The position numbers were made by a program, and so were the translations under genes. The notes below the pieces were generated by a model, which did no database searches, had not been told where the DNA came from, and saw only the letters and a list, made by a program, of their open reading frames with translations. A stretch of DNA of 64,000 bases from Butyrivibrio sp. AE3004. GTDB taxonomy: Bacteria; Bacillota; Clostridia; Lachnospirales; Lachnospiraceae. Every line of letters starts with the position of its first letter. Positions within the stretch are counted from its first letter, which is position 1. Shown here piece after piece: positions 17,929-26,229 of the stretch. Where the stretch lies: positions 1,736,001 to 1,800,000 of the forward strand of contig NZ_JNLQ01000002.1 in NCBI RefSeq assembly GCF_000703165.1, written 5' to 3'.

Positions 17929-18486
17929 TTATTCGTCTTTCTTTTCAAGATCAGCTTTTTTAGCTGCATTAGCTGCTGCAGCAATCTGTGCTCCTGTAGG
18001 GCCTGCAGGTTTTGCAGCATTTGCTGCTGCGGCATTAGGTGCTCCTGCCGGTGCAGCATTTCCTGCTGCTGCGGCTTTAGCGGCTGCAACGGCAGCTGCT
18101 CTTTCCTTAGCAGCCTTCATCAAAGCTTCCTGAGCAGCTATAGCCTTTTCAGATTGCTTAAATGTCTTTGTAATCTTTTCTGAACCGGGTTCAGTAAAGT
18201 GTGTATCCATTGAAAGGCACTTCTTAGGACAATTATCTACACAGCATCTGCACTGTATGCAGCTCATAGGTCTTATAGACCAGGTTTTTGCAGCCTTATC
18301 AACAGTTATTGCATGTGTAGGACACTTTATTGAACAAAGTCCGCAAAGCACACATACGTCCATATCATTCTGTACATGTCCGCGTGTACGCTCAGGATAT
18401 ACCTTAGGCTCGAAAGGATATTTACGAGTCGCAGGTTTTGAGAACAGATTTTTAATTACTTGTGTATTAAAATTTATAAGACTCAA
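17929..18486 (-). CDS. echF: Ech hydrogenase ferredoxin-like subunit EchF with Ala-rich tail
   Basis: A 185-residue subunit homologous to NuoI. Two [4Fe-4S] motifs, CVLCGLCSIKCP (~45-56) and CIQCRCCVDNCP (~76-87), carry electrons between ferredoxin and the small subunit. The N-terminal part (~1-110) is the normal EchF length. The remainder (~112-185) is an unusual Ala/Pro/Gly-rich extension ending in a charged tail. A similar but shorter tail is on EchC. It lies 31 bases after echE and five before hypF. Confidence 0.9.
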   Translation of the reverse strand: MSLINFNTQVIKNLFSKPATRKYPFEPKVYPERTRGHVQNDMDVCVLCGLCSIKCPTHAITVDKAAKTWSIRPMSCIQCRCCVDNCPKKCLSMDTHFTEPGSEKITKTFKQSEKAIAAQEALMKAAKERAAAVAAAKAAAAGNAAPAGAPNAAAANAAKPAGPTGAQIAAAANAAKKADLEKKDE

Positions 18487-18517
18487 ATCTTCCTACCTTC
18501 TTTCATTCTGATTAGCG

Positions 18518-19603
18518 TTAGCGTTCTGTACAACTGATACATGGATCAATAGTAAGTACAAGAATCGGCACATCAGCAAGATCACATCCTGCAAGAACAT
18601 CAACAAGAGCAGGTATATTAGCAAATGTAGGAGTTCTTACTCTCATACGATCTATAAGCTTGCTCCCGTTTGCCTTTACATAATAGAGTGCCTCACCTCT
18701 GGGCTGCTCTATTCTGGTCATATATTCGCCATTAGGGAACTGGTTAGGCTTTACAGGAACATCAACAGGACCTGCAGGCATCTTATCTATGCACTGACGT
18801 ATGATATCAATAGCCTGATATATCTCCTTAATACGTACTTCTGTACGAGCATATGAATCGCATCCGGTACTGATAATAGGTTCAAACTCGACCTTATCAT
18901 AAGCACAATAACCTGTTGATCTGATATCTCTGGCAATGCCGCTGGCACGAAGAAAAGGACCTGCTGTTCCAAGAAGATCTGCCTTCTCGGGAGTAAGTAT
19001 ACCAACATCTACAAGACGATTTTTTACTGCAACATCATCAAAGAATGGCTTACTAACAATACCAAGGCCTTCTTCGATACTATCGAGTCTCTGACGGAAA
19101 GCCCTGAGCATATCATCAGGAATATCTCTCCTTAGCCCACCTATCTTCATAATAGAAAATATAACTCGACCACCTGTTGCTATTTCAAACATGTCAAGAA
19201 TCTCTTCACGGATTCTCCAGCATTCCATGTAAAGTGATTCAAATCCAAATGCATCTGCAAGAAGTCCAAGCCATAGCATATGAGAATGCATTCTGCTTAG
19301 CTCGGATAACATGGTTCTTAAATATAGAGCCCTTTCCGGAACTTCAAGATCCATAATATGTTCGACTGCATCGCAATATCCAAGTCCATGTCCAAGGGAA
19401 CAAATACCGCAAATACGCTCTGCAACATATACCATTTCATGAAAATCTTTTTTATCTACAAGTTTTTCCAAACCACGATGTATAAATCCAATAGAAGGAA
19501 TGGCCTGAACAACCTTCTCATCCTCCAAAACCAAATCAAGGTGTATCGGTTCAGGCAGTACAGGATGCTGAGGTCCGAAAGGAATAACACTTCTGGTTGA
19601 CAT
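18518..19603 (-). CDS. echE: Ech-type [NiFe] hydrogenase large subunit EchE
   Basis: A 361-residue catalytic subunit homologous to NuoD. The four nickel-ligand cysteines are in ERICGICSLGHG near the N-terminus and DPCISCTER at the C-terminus. The protein ends with that motif, so there is no C-terminal extension for a maturation protease to cut; this fits the absence of a HycI/HybD-type protease gene here. Start choice: ATG 19603 (MSTRSVIPFGPQHP) has an AGAGGAG site seven bases upstream; an in-frame ATG at 19636 is less likely. With EchA-D and EchF it should couple ferredoxin oxidation and proton reduction to ion translocation at the cytoplasmic face of the membrane. Confidence 0.95.
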   Translation of the reverse strand: MSTRSVIPFGPQHPVLPEPIHLDLVLEDEKVVQAIPSIGFIHRGLEKLVDKKDFHEMVYVAERICGICSLGHGLGYCDAVEHIMDLEVPERALYLRTMLSELSRMHSHMLWLGLLADAFGFESLYMECWRIREEILDMFEIATGGRVIFSIMKIGGLRRDIPDDMLRAFRQRLDSIEEGLGIVSKPFFDDVAVKNRLVDVGILTPEKADLLGTAGPFLRASGIARDIRSTGYCAYDKVEFEPIISTGCDSYARTEVRIKEIYQAIDIIRQCIDKMPAGPVDVPVKPNQFPNGEYMTRIEQPRGEALYYVKANGSKLIDRMRVRTPTFANIPALVDVLAGCDLADVPILVLTIDPCISCTER

Positions 19604-19723
19604 AGAATCTCCTCTTTCTAAAGATAATTGTTTCATCAGCCTGTTGTATTAACAAAACTGAAAAACGTTAATTATAAATCCATGGCCGGCACTATTAATT
19701 TACAAGTGCTTTGCCCAAATAAA

Positions 19724-20056
19724 TTACTTAAAAGGTGTTTCTATAGCTGTTCTATAGAAAGAACCTTTATAATCAAGACTGATCATCTGAATGTCTATTC
19801 CAAACAGATCATGCATCTCATTTTCATAAAGAAAAGCACATGGAAATACATGGCTTATACTATTTATTGACTGATTTTCAGAAAGGATTATCTTAACCTG
19901 GCACACTTCAAGTGCTTTGCCAAAGCTATAAACAAGTTCATACCCATCAGCGGTTCTGGTAGCACATTGCTGCATAAGATGATACCCATCAAATTTAAGC
20001 CTCTGCGCCTCGTCGATGACCTCTTCCGCCTTAACACTCTTAAAATCCATATTCAT
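19724..20056 (-). CDS. echD: Ech hydrogenase subunit EchD (NuoC-like)
   Basis: A 110-residue protein of the complex I 30-kDa family. The core signature ENEMHDLFGIDI is present near the C-terminus, preceded by a small beta-rich domain. It bridges the large subunit to the rest of the hydrogenase. Its ATG overlaps the echC stop by one base (TGATG), indicating translational coupling. An 87-base gap to echE holds no evident gene. Confidence 0.88.
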   Translation of the reverse strand: MNMDFKSVKAEEVIDEAQRLKFDGYHLMQQCATRTADGYELVYSFGKALEVCQVKIILSENQSINSISHVFPCAFLYENEMHDLFGIDIQMISLDYKGSFYRTAIETPFK

Positions 20057-20694
20057 CAGGCGTTTCCTCCTTCATCTTTTTTAGGTGCAGCTACGGGTGC
20101 TGCAGGCTTAGGAGCCGTTTTTGAAGTCTGAGCAATCTTGGCTTCAGCCTGCTCACGAAGTGCTTCTTCTGTTAACACAGCATCATACTGCGTAGCAGGA
20201 TCATAATCCTCTGCCTTCATACGAACAGCAATCTTACTATAATCAACTGTACAGTATCCCTGCTTCATTGATTCCTTAACTTTAACTCTCTTCTCTTCAA
20301 GAATAGCAAGGGCCTTAACAACACCATCAATAAGTGCTTCAGGTCTTACTGCACATCCGGGAACATAAACATCCACCGGAACAACTTTATCGGATCCACC
20401 TAAAATGTTGTAACATTCCTTAAAAATGCCACCATCACAGGAACAGATACCACAAGCTATTACAACTTTGGGATCCGGCATCTGATTGTAAAGCTGTCTG
20501 ACAACCGGAGCTGTCTGTGCATTAATACCACCGGTAAGAAGGAGTATATCAGCATGTTTAGGATTTCCTGTATTTATAATTCCGAATCTTTCAACGTCAT
20601 AAAGTGGAGTCATTGTTGCAAGAACCTCAATATCACATCCATTGCAACTGGATCCATCATAATGTAACACCCAGGGTGATTTTGAAATTTTCAT
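20056..20694 (-). CDS. echC: Ech hydrogenase small subunit EchC (NuoB-like) with Ala/Pro/Lys tail
   Basis: A 212-residue subunit homologous to NuoB that carries the proximal [4Fe-4S] cluster next to the NiFe site. Cluster ligands are visible in SSCNGCDIEVLA, ACGICSCDGGIF and VPGCAVRPEALI. After ~150 residues there is an extra charged segment and an Ala/Pro/Lys-rich tail (~185-212), echoing the tail of EchF. ATG 20694 (MKISKSPWVLHYDG) has AAAGGAG five bases upstream; an in-frame ATG at 20715 lies before that site. The gene overlaps echD by one base. Confidence 0.93.
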   Translation of the reverse strand: MKISKSPWVLHYDGSSCNGCDIEVLATMTPLYDVERFGIINTGNPKHADILLLTGGINAQTAPVVRQLYNQMPDPKVVIACGICSCDGGIFKECYNILGGSDKVVPVDVYVPGCAVRPEALIDGVVKALAILEEKRVKVKESMKQGYCTVDYSKIAVRMKAEDYDPATQYDAVLTEEALREQAEAKIAQTSKTAPKPAAPVAAPKKDEGGNA

Positions 20695-20704
20695 AGTTTC
20701 TCCT

Positions 20705-21577
20705 TTATTTACCAATTACACTGAGAATAAGAAGGTTAGTTCCTGCACAAACAAGAATCACAACCCAGCTGCTAACCAGCATAGCCATGTATTTAACACG
20801 AGGAAATACATTATCAATCAGTGTCTCCATAAGATAGAATATTACACAAGCAATAAGAGCCCAAACAATGCTGATAGGATTGTTATAAATAAAGAACATA
20901 GCAACAATACCCATCATCAGTACTTCATCATACCACTCTGCTATCTCATAGAAAGCAAGATTAGTACCTGAAATATCTGAAGTAAGACCCTTAACCATCT
21001 CCTGGTGTGCGTGATGAGATGTACTCATGTCAAAAGGAGATTTTCTGAATTTAATGGTAAGTATGAACAAAAATCCAATAAGCATACCCGGAATCTTGTA
21101 AACAGCAGGATTAGCTGCCTGAACAAGATCATTTACCATAAAGCTGCCGTTTGCTTCATAAAAACCTATTGCAACAAGCAGGATCATAGGCTCGTAGCAC
21201 ATCATCTGAAGAAGTTCTCGGTTAGCTCCAAGTGCACTGTAAGGTCCGTTTGTTGAGTATGCAGCAAGTACCATCATAACCTCTGACATTGACAGAGCAA
21301 AAAATACAAGAAGCATATCGCCGCCGCCAAAGAAAAGTGCACCGGTAAAAATTGTAAATATAAGATATGCTATAACAAACAGAACCTGGATGCTGTTAAC
21401 AACGGTTGTCTGCTTAGCAAGAAGCTTATATACATCATAAAAAGGCTGGAAAAGAGGCGGCCCCTGTCTTCTCTGCATACGAGCTGATACAACACGGTCG
21501 ATACCTTCCATTAATCCTCCGATTATAGGAGCAAGTAATATATAAAGAACTACTTTTATAACTGTTGTTAAAATCAT
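20705..21577 (-). CDS. echB: Ech hydrogenase membrane subunit EchB (NuoH-like)
   Basis: A 290-residue integral membrane subunit homologous to NuoH. About eight transmembrane helices are apparent, with the cytoplasmic loop signatures VSARMQRRQGPPLFQPFYD near the N-terminus and TIKFRKSPFDMSTSHHAHQE in the middle; the latter includes the acidic and histidine residues conserved near the quinone-like cavity of complex I relatives. ATG 21577 overlaps the echA stop (TGATG) and has GGAGGTG upstream; the longer frame from 21595 is not needed. Confidence 0.94.
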   Translation of the reverse strand: MILTTVIKVVLYILLAPIIGGLMEGIDRVVSARMQRRQGPPLFQPFYDVYKLLAKQTTVVNSIQVLFVIAYLIFTIFTGALFFGGGDMLLVFFALSMSEVMMVLAAYSTNGPYSALGANRELLQMMCYEPMILLVAIGFYEANGSFMVNDLVQAANPAVYKIPGMLIGFLFILTIKFRKSPFDMSTSHHAHQEMVKGLTSDISGTNLAFYEIAEWYDEVLMMGIVAMFFIYNNPISIVWALIACVIFYLMETLIDNVFPRVKYMAMLVSSWVVILVCAGTNLLILSVIGK

Positions 21578-23514
21578 CAGAAAGCACCTCCGCATACAAT
21601 AATCAGCATTACGATTACTATAATAGCTGAAATCACAATACTGGGCGCAAGAAGCTTATCCTCTCCAAAATATTCTGTCATATACCAGTTTGACATATAA
21701 AGAGGTCTCTCCTTACCAAAAGAGTCAATATAATGACGGTCATCTCCGGCATTAACACCGGCTACATAAGACATAGTCATCTTACTCTTCTTACCTATAG
21801 CGAGTAATCTGCTTCCGATAGGAATAGCAAATATCATTGCTACCATAATCATCATGATAATAACGTCAGATCCTCCGATAACATTCGGAATATTCTTATG
21901 GAAAGCCTCGTTAAGAATAGGTTGAACCATTATATCTGACATCTTCGGGAATGCAAAACACATAATAATAATCATACATGTAAGAGGCACCAGAGAAATC
22001 ATTTCACTCTTAGGTGTGATATCCTCAAGTTCATATGACTGATGAATAACAGTACAGATTTTTCCAAGCCATTTTGCCCAATAAAATAGAGTTGAACCTG
22101 AGCCAAATACAAGGAAAAGAACCAACCATACTGAATTTGAATCAACAAATGATTTAAGCGCAGCCCATTTGGAAACAAGCATTCCGAAAGGAGCCATAAA
22201 CATTCCACATATTCCGATGATCATAATAAATGCAAGCTTAGGAAGCTTTATGATAAGTCCATGCATATCTTCCACGTCACGGCTGTGCATGCAGTTTTCA
22301 ATATCACCGACTGTCTGGAAAAGAAGTGATTTTGAAACAGCGTGGAAAAGAATAAGCATTGTAGCAGCCCAAACGCCCTCGGTAGTACCTGTTCCTGCAC
22401 ATGCAGTAATAAGACCAAGGTTTGAAATTGTAGAATATGCAAGTACCTTTTTTCCATCGCTTACTGTTATAGCAAGAAGTGATGCAGCAAAGAATGTAAA
22501 TCCACCTATAACGGTAATCATTACTCCCGTGAAAGTTCCCTTCAGCATAGGTGAAAGCCTTATCAGCATATATACACCGATTTTAACCATGGTTGCTGAA
22601 TGAAGAAGCGCACTACTGGGTGTAGGTGCGACCATCGCTCCAAGAAGCCATCTTGAAAACGGGAACTGAGCACTCTTTGTAAGTGCAGCAAATGCAATTA
22701 ATGTAACAGGAACCATTACAAACATATTCTGTCTGGGAATAATAGCTGTAAGCTGGCTTAAATTTGCAATCCCCATTCTCAGATTGCAAATAAGAAGCGC
22801 TACAGCAAATCCACATCCACCCAAAAGATTCATCCATAAAGCTCTGAAGCTGTTGTTGATGGCCTCTTCCGTTCTTGTATAACCGATAAGAAGAAATGAA
22901 CATACACTGGTAATTTCCCAGAAGAAATAAATCCATCCCAGATTATCTGAAACAATAAGACCAAACATAGCTCCCACAAATACAAATAAAAGTGCGAGAA
23001 AATAGTTTGATCTGTCTTCAACATCAGTATGATGATTGTGGTAATCCTTCATGTATCCAACTGCATAAATACAAATAAGAATACCTACAAAACCTACTAT
23101 GAGTATCATCACTGCAGAAAGGAAATCAACTCTTATATGAGCATATCCTTCAACAGTATATCCCGAGAAGTCCATTGCAAGAACCGGAATAGTTCCTATC
23201 ATGGATAAAAGTATAGCATAGTATTTTTTGTACTTAAGACTCAGGAAAATAACGATGCCCATAAGAAGGAGTTCGCCTCCCATAATGATATGGTCATGAG
23301 GAGCTGTTGCTGTCAGGTAAGTATTATGCGTTGTTCCTTTCATGGAAAGCACTCGAATGCCAACCATGATCGCAGTCGCCATAACACTGAAGCCTCCTAC
23401 AATTGCAACAAAATTGCGCAGAAGTGATGAATTCCTTATGCAGAACATGAGAACTGCTATAACGAATGGGAAAAGAATAAGGAAACTCACTGCTTTAAGT
23501 ATTGATATAGTCAA
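21577..23514 (-). CDS. echA: Ech hydrogenase ion-translocating subunit EchA (NuoL-like)
   Basis: A 645-residue polytopic protein of the NuoL/MrpA antiporter family, with about 16 helices. Conserved ion-channel segments include FFWEITSVCSFLLIGYTR, the lysine-bearing LTKSAQFPFSRWLLGAM and the stretch containing SALLHSATMVKIGVYML. It is the proton- or sodium-pumping arm of the hydrogenase. The start is TTG, six bases after GGGGTGGAG; no upstream ATG fits. It is the first gene of the ech-hyp run. The 130 bases upstream are AT-rich and should hold the operon promoter, but no -35/-10 pair is clear enough to assign. Confidence 0.94.
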   Translation of the reverse strand: MTISILKAVSFLILFPFVIAVLMFCIRNSSLLRNFVAIVGGFSVMATAIMVGIRVLSMKGTTHNTYLTATAPHDHIIMGGELLLMGIVIFLSLKYKKYYAILLSMIGTIPVLAMDFSGYTVEGYAHIRVDFLSAVMILIVGFVGILICIYAVGYMKDYHNHHTDVEDRSNYFLALLFVFVGAMFGLIVSDNLGWIYFFWEITSVCSFLLIGYTRTEEAINNSFRALWMNLLGGCGFAVALLICNLRMGIANLSQLTAIIPRQNMFVMVPVTLIAFAALTKSAQFPFSRWLLGAMVAPTPSSALLHSATMVKIGVYMLIRLSPMLKGTFTGVMITVIGGFTFFAASLLAITVSDGKKVLAYSTISNLGLITACAGTGTTEGVWAATMLILFHAVSKSLLFQTVGDIENCMHSRDVEDMHGLIIKLPKLAFIMIIGICGMFMAPFGMLVSKWAALKSFVDSNSVWLVLFLVFGSGSTLFYWAKWLGKICTVIHQSYELEDITPKSEMISLVPLTCMIIIMCFAFPKMSDIMVQPILNEAFHKNIPNVIGGSDVIIMMIMVAMIFAIPIGSRLLAIGKKSKMTMSYVAGVNAGDDRHYIDSFGKERPLYMSNWYMTEYFGEDKLLAPSIVISAIIVIVMLIIVCGGAF

Positions 23515-23644
23515 AGAATCTCCACCCCTTTCAGGATAAAATTTATTAGCAGTTTACGACAATAAAAGTCACAAACATGCCTTAAATATACTACCACAAA
23601 TTAAATACTTTTACATATAAATTCGTGATAAAAATAACAATTTT

Positions 23645-24082
23645 TTAACGAACATTGTCAATAATCATATAAAGTAGTCTATATAATTCTTTTGCATCAT
23701 TTTCATTAAGCTTAACACAGCTTCCAATCTTGGCGGGAATATCCTTTGCCTTTTCCTTCAATGCTTCTCCTTCTTTTGTTATTGAAACAAGAAGATTTCT
23801 TTCGTCAGTTTTAGATCTGGTACGCTTAAGATAGCCTTTATTCTCAAGCTTTTTTAGAACAGGAGTAAGTGTTCCGGAATCAAGAAATAAGCATTCTCCC
23901 AGAGTTTTTACATTCATTTCTTTCTTATCCCAAAGGACCATCATAGTAATATATTGAGTATATGTCAGATCCACTTCATCAAGAAATGGTTTATATGCCC
24001 TTATTATCTCTTTTGAACAAGCATATAGTGGAAAACACAGTTGATTCTCCAATTTTAATCCATCATAATTCTCTTTACTCAT
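23645..24082 (-). CDS. ohrR: MarR-family regulator, OhrR-like with reactive Cys16
   Basis: A 145-residue winged-helix repressor. The N-terminal LENQLCFPLYACSKEI closely matches the peroxide-sensing helix of OhrR, with Cys16 at the position oxidised by organic hydroperoxides. The DNA-binding region follows (VKTLGECLFLDSGTLTPVLK, then the wing KRTRSKTDERN). It should repress peroxide-defence genes, probably including itself. No ohr peroxidase gene is next to it; the ech operon lies downstream on the same strand, 130 bases away. An AGGAGG site precedes the ATG, and a promoter with an OhrR-like half-site is visible upstream. Confidence 0.87.
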   Translation of the reverse strand: MSKENYDGLKLENQLCFPLYACSKEIIRAYKPFLDEVDLTYTQYITMMVLWDKKEMNVKTLGECLFLDSGTLTPVLKKLENKGYLKRTRSKTDERNLLVSITKEGEALKEKAKDIPAKIGSCVKLNENDAKELYRLLYMIIDNVR

Positions 24083-24123
24083 TTTTTCCTCCTGGCGATA
24101 TTAAAAAGTAATATAATATATTT

Positions 24124-24180
24124 AATTGTACACAATAATACTACTTACTGTATAATATCAATCTTTTCACATTTTTTCAA
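24124..24180 (-). promoter_or_regulatory. Promoter and candidate operator of the ohrR-like gene
   Basis: On the minus strand TTGAAA (24180-24175) and TATTAT (24157-24152) are 17 bases apart. Downstream, at 24130-24124, is TACAATT, the half-site of the OhrR operator known in Bacillus. Its partner is degenerate, so autorepression is an inference. Confidence 0.6.
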
Positions 24181-24228
24181 TGAATTTTATAAATATATAA
24201 TCAAAATTTAAAAATATATTTGCATATT

Positions 24229-24254
24229 AAAAGGATGCCTATAAGCATCCTTTT
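24229..24254 (-). terminator. Intrinsic terminator of the minCDE operon
   Basis: A perfect 10-bp stem (AAAAGGATGC with GCATCCTTTT) around a 6-base loop ends in a T-run on the minus strand, just after the minE stop. Confidence 0.88.
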
Positions 24255-24258
24255 AAGC

Positions 24259-24546
24259 TTATTCCTTAACGGTATGTTTTACATTTCTTATCGGAATATT
24301 GGCATAAAGCGCAGGTACGCTTTTTCCGTCTGCCTCAGTTCCTTCGGTTTCCATCTGAGTAAATTTTATATCAAGTCCGGCCTGGTCAACCTCAACATAC
24401 TTAGACAAAACATCAAGTATGTCATTTTTTATTCGTTCCATGATCTCCGGTGAGCAGCTCGATCTGTCTGAAACAAGAACCAGCTTTAGGCGATCCTTAG
24501 CTGCCTGTCCTGAAGATTTTCTTTTAAAAATATCAGTCAGTTTCAT
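24259..24546 (-). CDS. minE: Cell division topological specificity factor MinE
   Basis: A 95-residue MinE. The N-terminal membrane-binding and anti-MinCD region (MKLTDIFKRKSSGQAAKDRL) is followed by the dimeric topology domain, with RLKLVLVSDRSS and MERIKNDILDVLSKYVEVD. It drives release of MinD from the membrane and confines MinCD to the poles. It is the last gene of minCDE, 15 bases after minD and directly before a strong terminator. Confidence 0.94.
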   Translation of the reverse strand: MKLTDIFKRKSSGQAAKDRLKLVLVSDRSSCSPEIMERIKNDILDVLSKYVEVDQAGLDIKFTQMETEGTEADGKSVPALYANIPIRNVKHTVKE

Positions 24547-24561
24547 AGCTTATCCCCCTCA

Positions 24562-25350
24562 TCACTTACGGAAAACTTTTGCTATGGCTGCAAAAAGTCC
24601 TTTTTTATCATCAAGATTAAGGAAAGGAACAGATTCACCAAGTATTCTTCTGCAGATATTCATATATGCCTGTCCGGCCAATGAACTGTCACCTGCAAGA
24701 GGTTCACCGTTATTGGTTGCAATGACGATGCTTTCATCATCCGGAACAACTCCAAGAAGTTCTACAGCAAGTATATCTATAACATCCTCAGCGCTCATCA
24801 TATCACCACGCTTAACCATATCAGGTCTAAGTCTGTTTACAACAAGCTGCGTTTTACCTATTTCGTTTGCTTCAAGTAAGCCGATAATTCTATCTGCATC
24901 ACGTACTGCAGATACTTCAGGCGTTGTTACGACTATAGCTCTCTCCGCACCCGCAATGGCATTTTTAAATCCCTGCTCAATTCCAGCAGGACAATCCATA
25001 ATTACATAATCAAATTCCTGCTTAAGATCATCTGCAAGTTTTTTCATCTGATCAGGAGTTACGCTTGTCTTATCTTTTGTCTGTGCAGCAGGTAAAAGAA
25101 AAAGTGTATCATATCTTTTATCTCTGATCATCGCCTGCTTCACCTTGCAGCTGCCTTCTACAACATCTACAAGATTATAAACAATACGATTCTCAAGCCC
25201 CATAACCACATCAAGATTTCTAAGTCCTATATCGGTATCTATAAGTACAACCTTTTTGTTCAGCTTAGCAAGCCCGGTACCAATATTAGCTGTGGTTGTT
25301 GTTTTTCCGACTCCGCCTTTGCCGGAAGTTACTACTATTACTTCTCCCAT
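24562..25350 (-). CDS. minD: Septum site-determining ATPase MinD
   Basis: A 262-residue ParA/MinD ATPase. The deviant Walker A motif GKGGVGKTT (residues 10-18) and the IDTDIGLRNLD and MDCPAGIEQGF motifs are intact. The C-terminal amphipathic membrane-targeting helix is GLFAAIAKVFRK. It recruits MinC to the membrane in an ATP-dependent way. It lies 21 bases after minC and 15 before minE. The FlhG protein in this window is a paralog. Confidence 0.96.
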   Translation of the reverse strand: MGEVIVVTSGKGGVGKTTTTANIGTGLAKLNKKVVLIDTDIGLRNLDVVMGLENRIVYNLVDVVEGSCKVKQAMIRDKRYDTLFLLPAAQTKDKTSVTPDQMKKLADDLKQEFDYVIMDCPAGIEQGFKNAIAGAERAIVVTTPEVSAVRDADRIIGLLEANEIGKTQLVVNRLRPDMVKRGDMMSAEDVIDILAVELLGVVPDDESIVIATNNGEPLAGDSSLAGQAYMNICRRILGESVPFLNLDDKKGLFAAIAKVFRK

Positions 25351-25371
25351 TCCATCCTCCGTTTTATAAAA

Positions 25372-26130
25372 TTAAATAAATCGATTATCGCGCAAAAATG
25401 CGGCGCCATATGTATCTTTTACAATATGTCCATCCAAAATGTATGCCACCTCAGTATTCTTTTCCGAAGTGGTTTTCATGAATTTTCTCATTTTAATCTT
25501 TGGTCCCTTATCAGAATCAGGTGAAATAGCTATAGCATTAGCTATTCTGACCTGTAACGGATCAAATTCAAGTGCCATTATAAATGCGTTTTCATCCCCT
25601 TCAGATCCCGCATATGCACTACCTCTAAGTGAGCCGAGAATAAAAATACTGCCTTTTGAAGTTATGGAAGCTCCCGGCTTTATATCACCCATAACTACAA
25701 CACTTTTATCAAATACTATTGATTGTCCGGATCGCAGACTACCTGTATGAACTACAGCCAAATTCTTTTCTTCGTCAAGTCTGGCTTCGTCAAATGCAGT
25801 TTCATCATTTAATTCTGTTGTCTGTTCCTGCACAACCAAATCAGCCTTTTGAATATAGCTTGCAAAAATCCTGTCCGTTTCAGGATCTTCTCTTAACACA
25901 CAAGTGATGTTAATATCACAGTTATTTGAAATAACTTCCAATATTTCATTTTCTTCTCTGTCATAAAGGATTCTGCCTCTTATTATCATCCCCATAGAAG
26001 CTTTTCCCAAAAATGAACGAGAATCATGAAATTTGGTAGCTACCTCTTTTATTAGAATATCAAAAGAAATCTTAGGATCAAGTTCAAGAATAATACCGGA
26101 ACCGGTCCCCTTGAGATTAACAACTCCCAT
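25372..26130 (-). CDS. minC: Septum formation inhibitor MinC
   Basis: A 252-residue FtsZ inhibitor. The N-terminal half (~1-110) has the MinC_N-like fold starting VNLKGTGSGIILELD. The C-terminal beta-helix (~125-230) shows the repeated hexapeptide style HTGSLRSGQSI, VVMGDIKPGASITSKGSIF and LGSLRGSAYAG, which dimerises and binds MinD. A tail after residue 230 (HIVKDTYGAAFLRDNRFI) is slightly longer than usual. It is the first gene of the operon; transcription should start in the short gap after the tsf terminator. Confidence 0.92.
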   Translation of the reverse strand: MGVVNLKGTGSGIILELDPKISFDILIKEVATKFHDSRSFLGKASMGMIIRGRILYDREENEILEVISNNCDINITCVLREDPETDRIFASYIQKADLVVQEQTTELNDETAFDEARLDEEKNLAVVHTGSLRSGQSIVFDKSVVVMGDIKPGASITSKGSIFILGSLRGSAYAGSEGDENAFIMALEFDPLQVRIANAIAISPDSDKGPKIKMRKFMKTTSEKNTEVAYILDGHIVKDTYGAAFLRDNRFI

Positions 26131-26172
26131 CTACCGTAATTCCTCCCGACAAAACTATCATATGTATAAAAA

Positions 26173-26200
26173 CCCTTGCCGTCATTATTAACGGCAAGGG
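26173..26200 (-). terminator. Intrinsic terminator of the rpsB-tsf operon
   Basis: A perfect 10-bp GC-rich stem (CCCTTGCCGT with ACGGCAAGGG) and 8-base loop are followed by TTTTTATA on the minus strand. Confidence 0.92.
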
Positions 26201-26229
26201 CAATCACATTTTATATTATGAGATAGGAA

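Noticed and set aside
17914..18183. Plus-strand Cys/Ser-rich small ORF resembling a cysteine-rich peptide
   Set aside because: It is the antisense of the Ala-rich tail of echF, where alanine codons read as Cys, Ser and Arg codons.
23540..23640. Possible Rex or FNR-like operator upstream of echA (TTGTGAC region)
   Set aside because: The second half-site is too degenerate to support a redox-regulator site.
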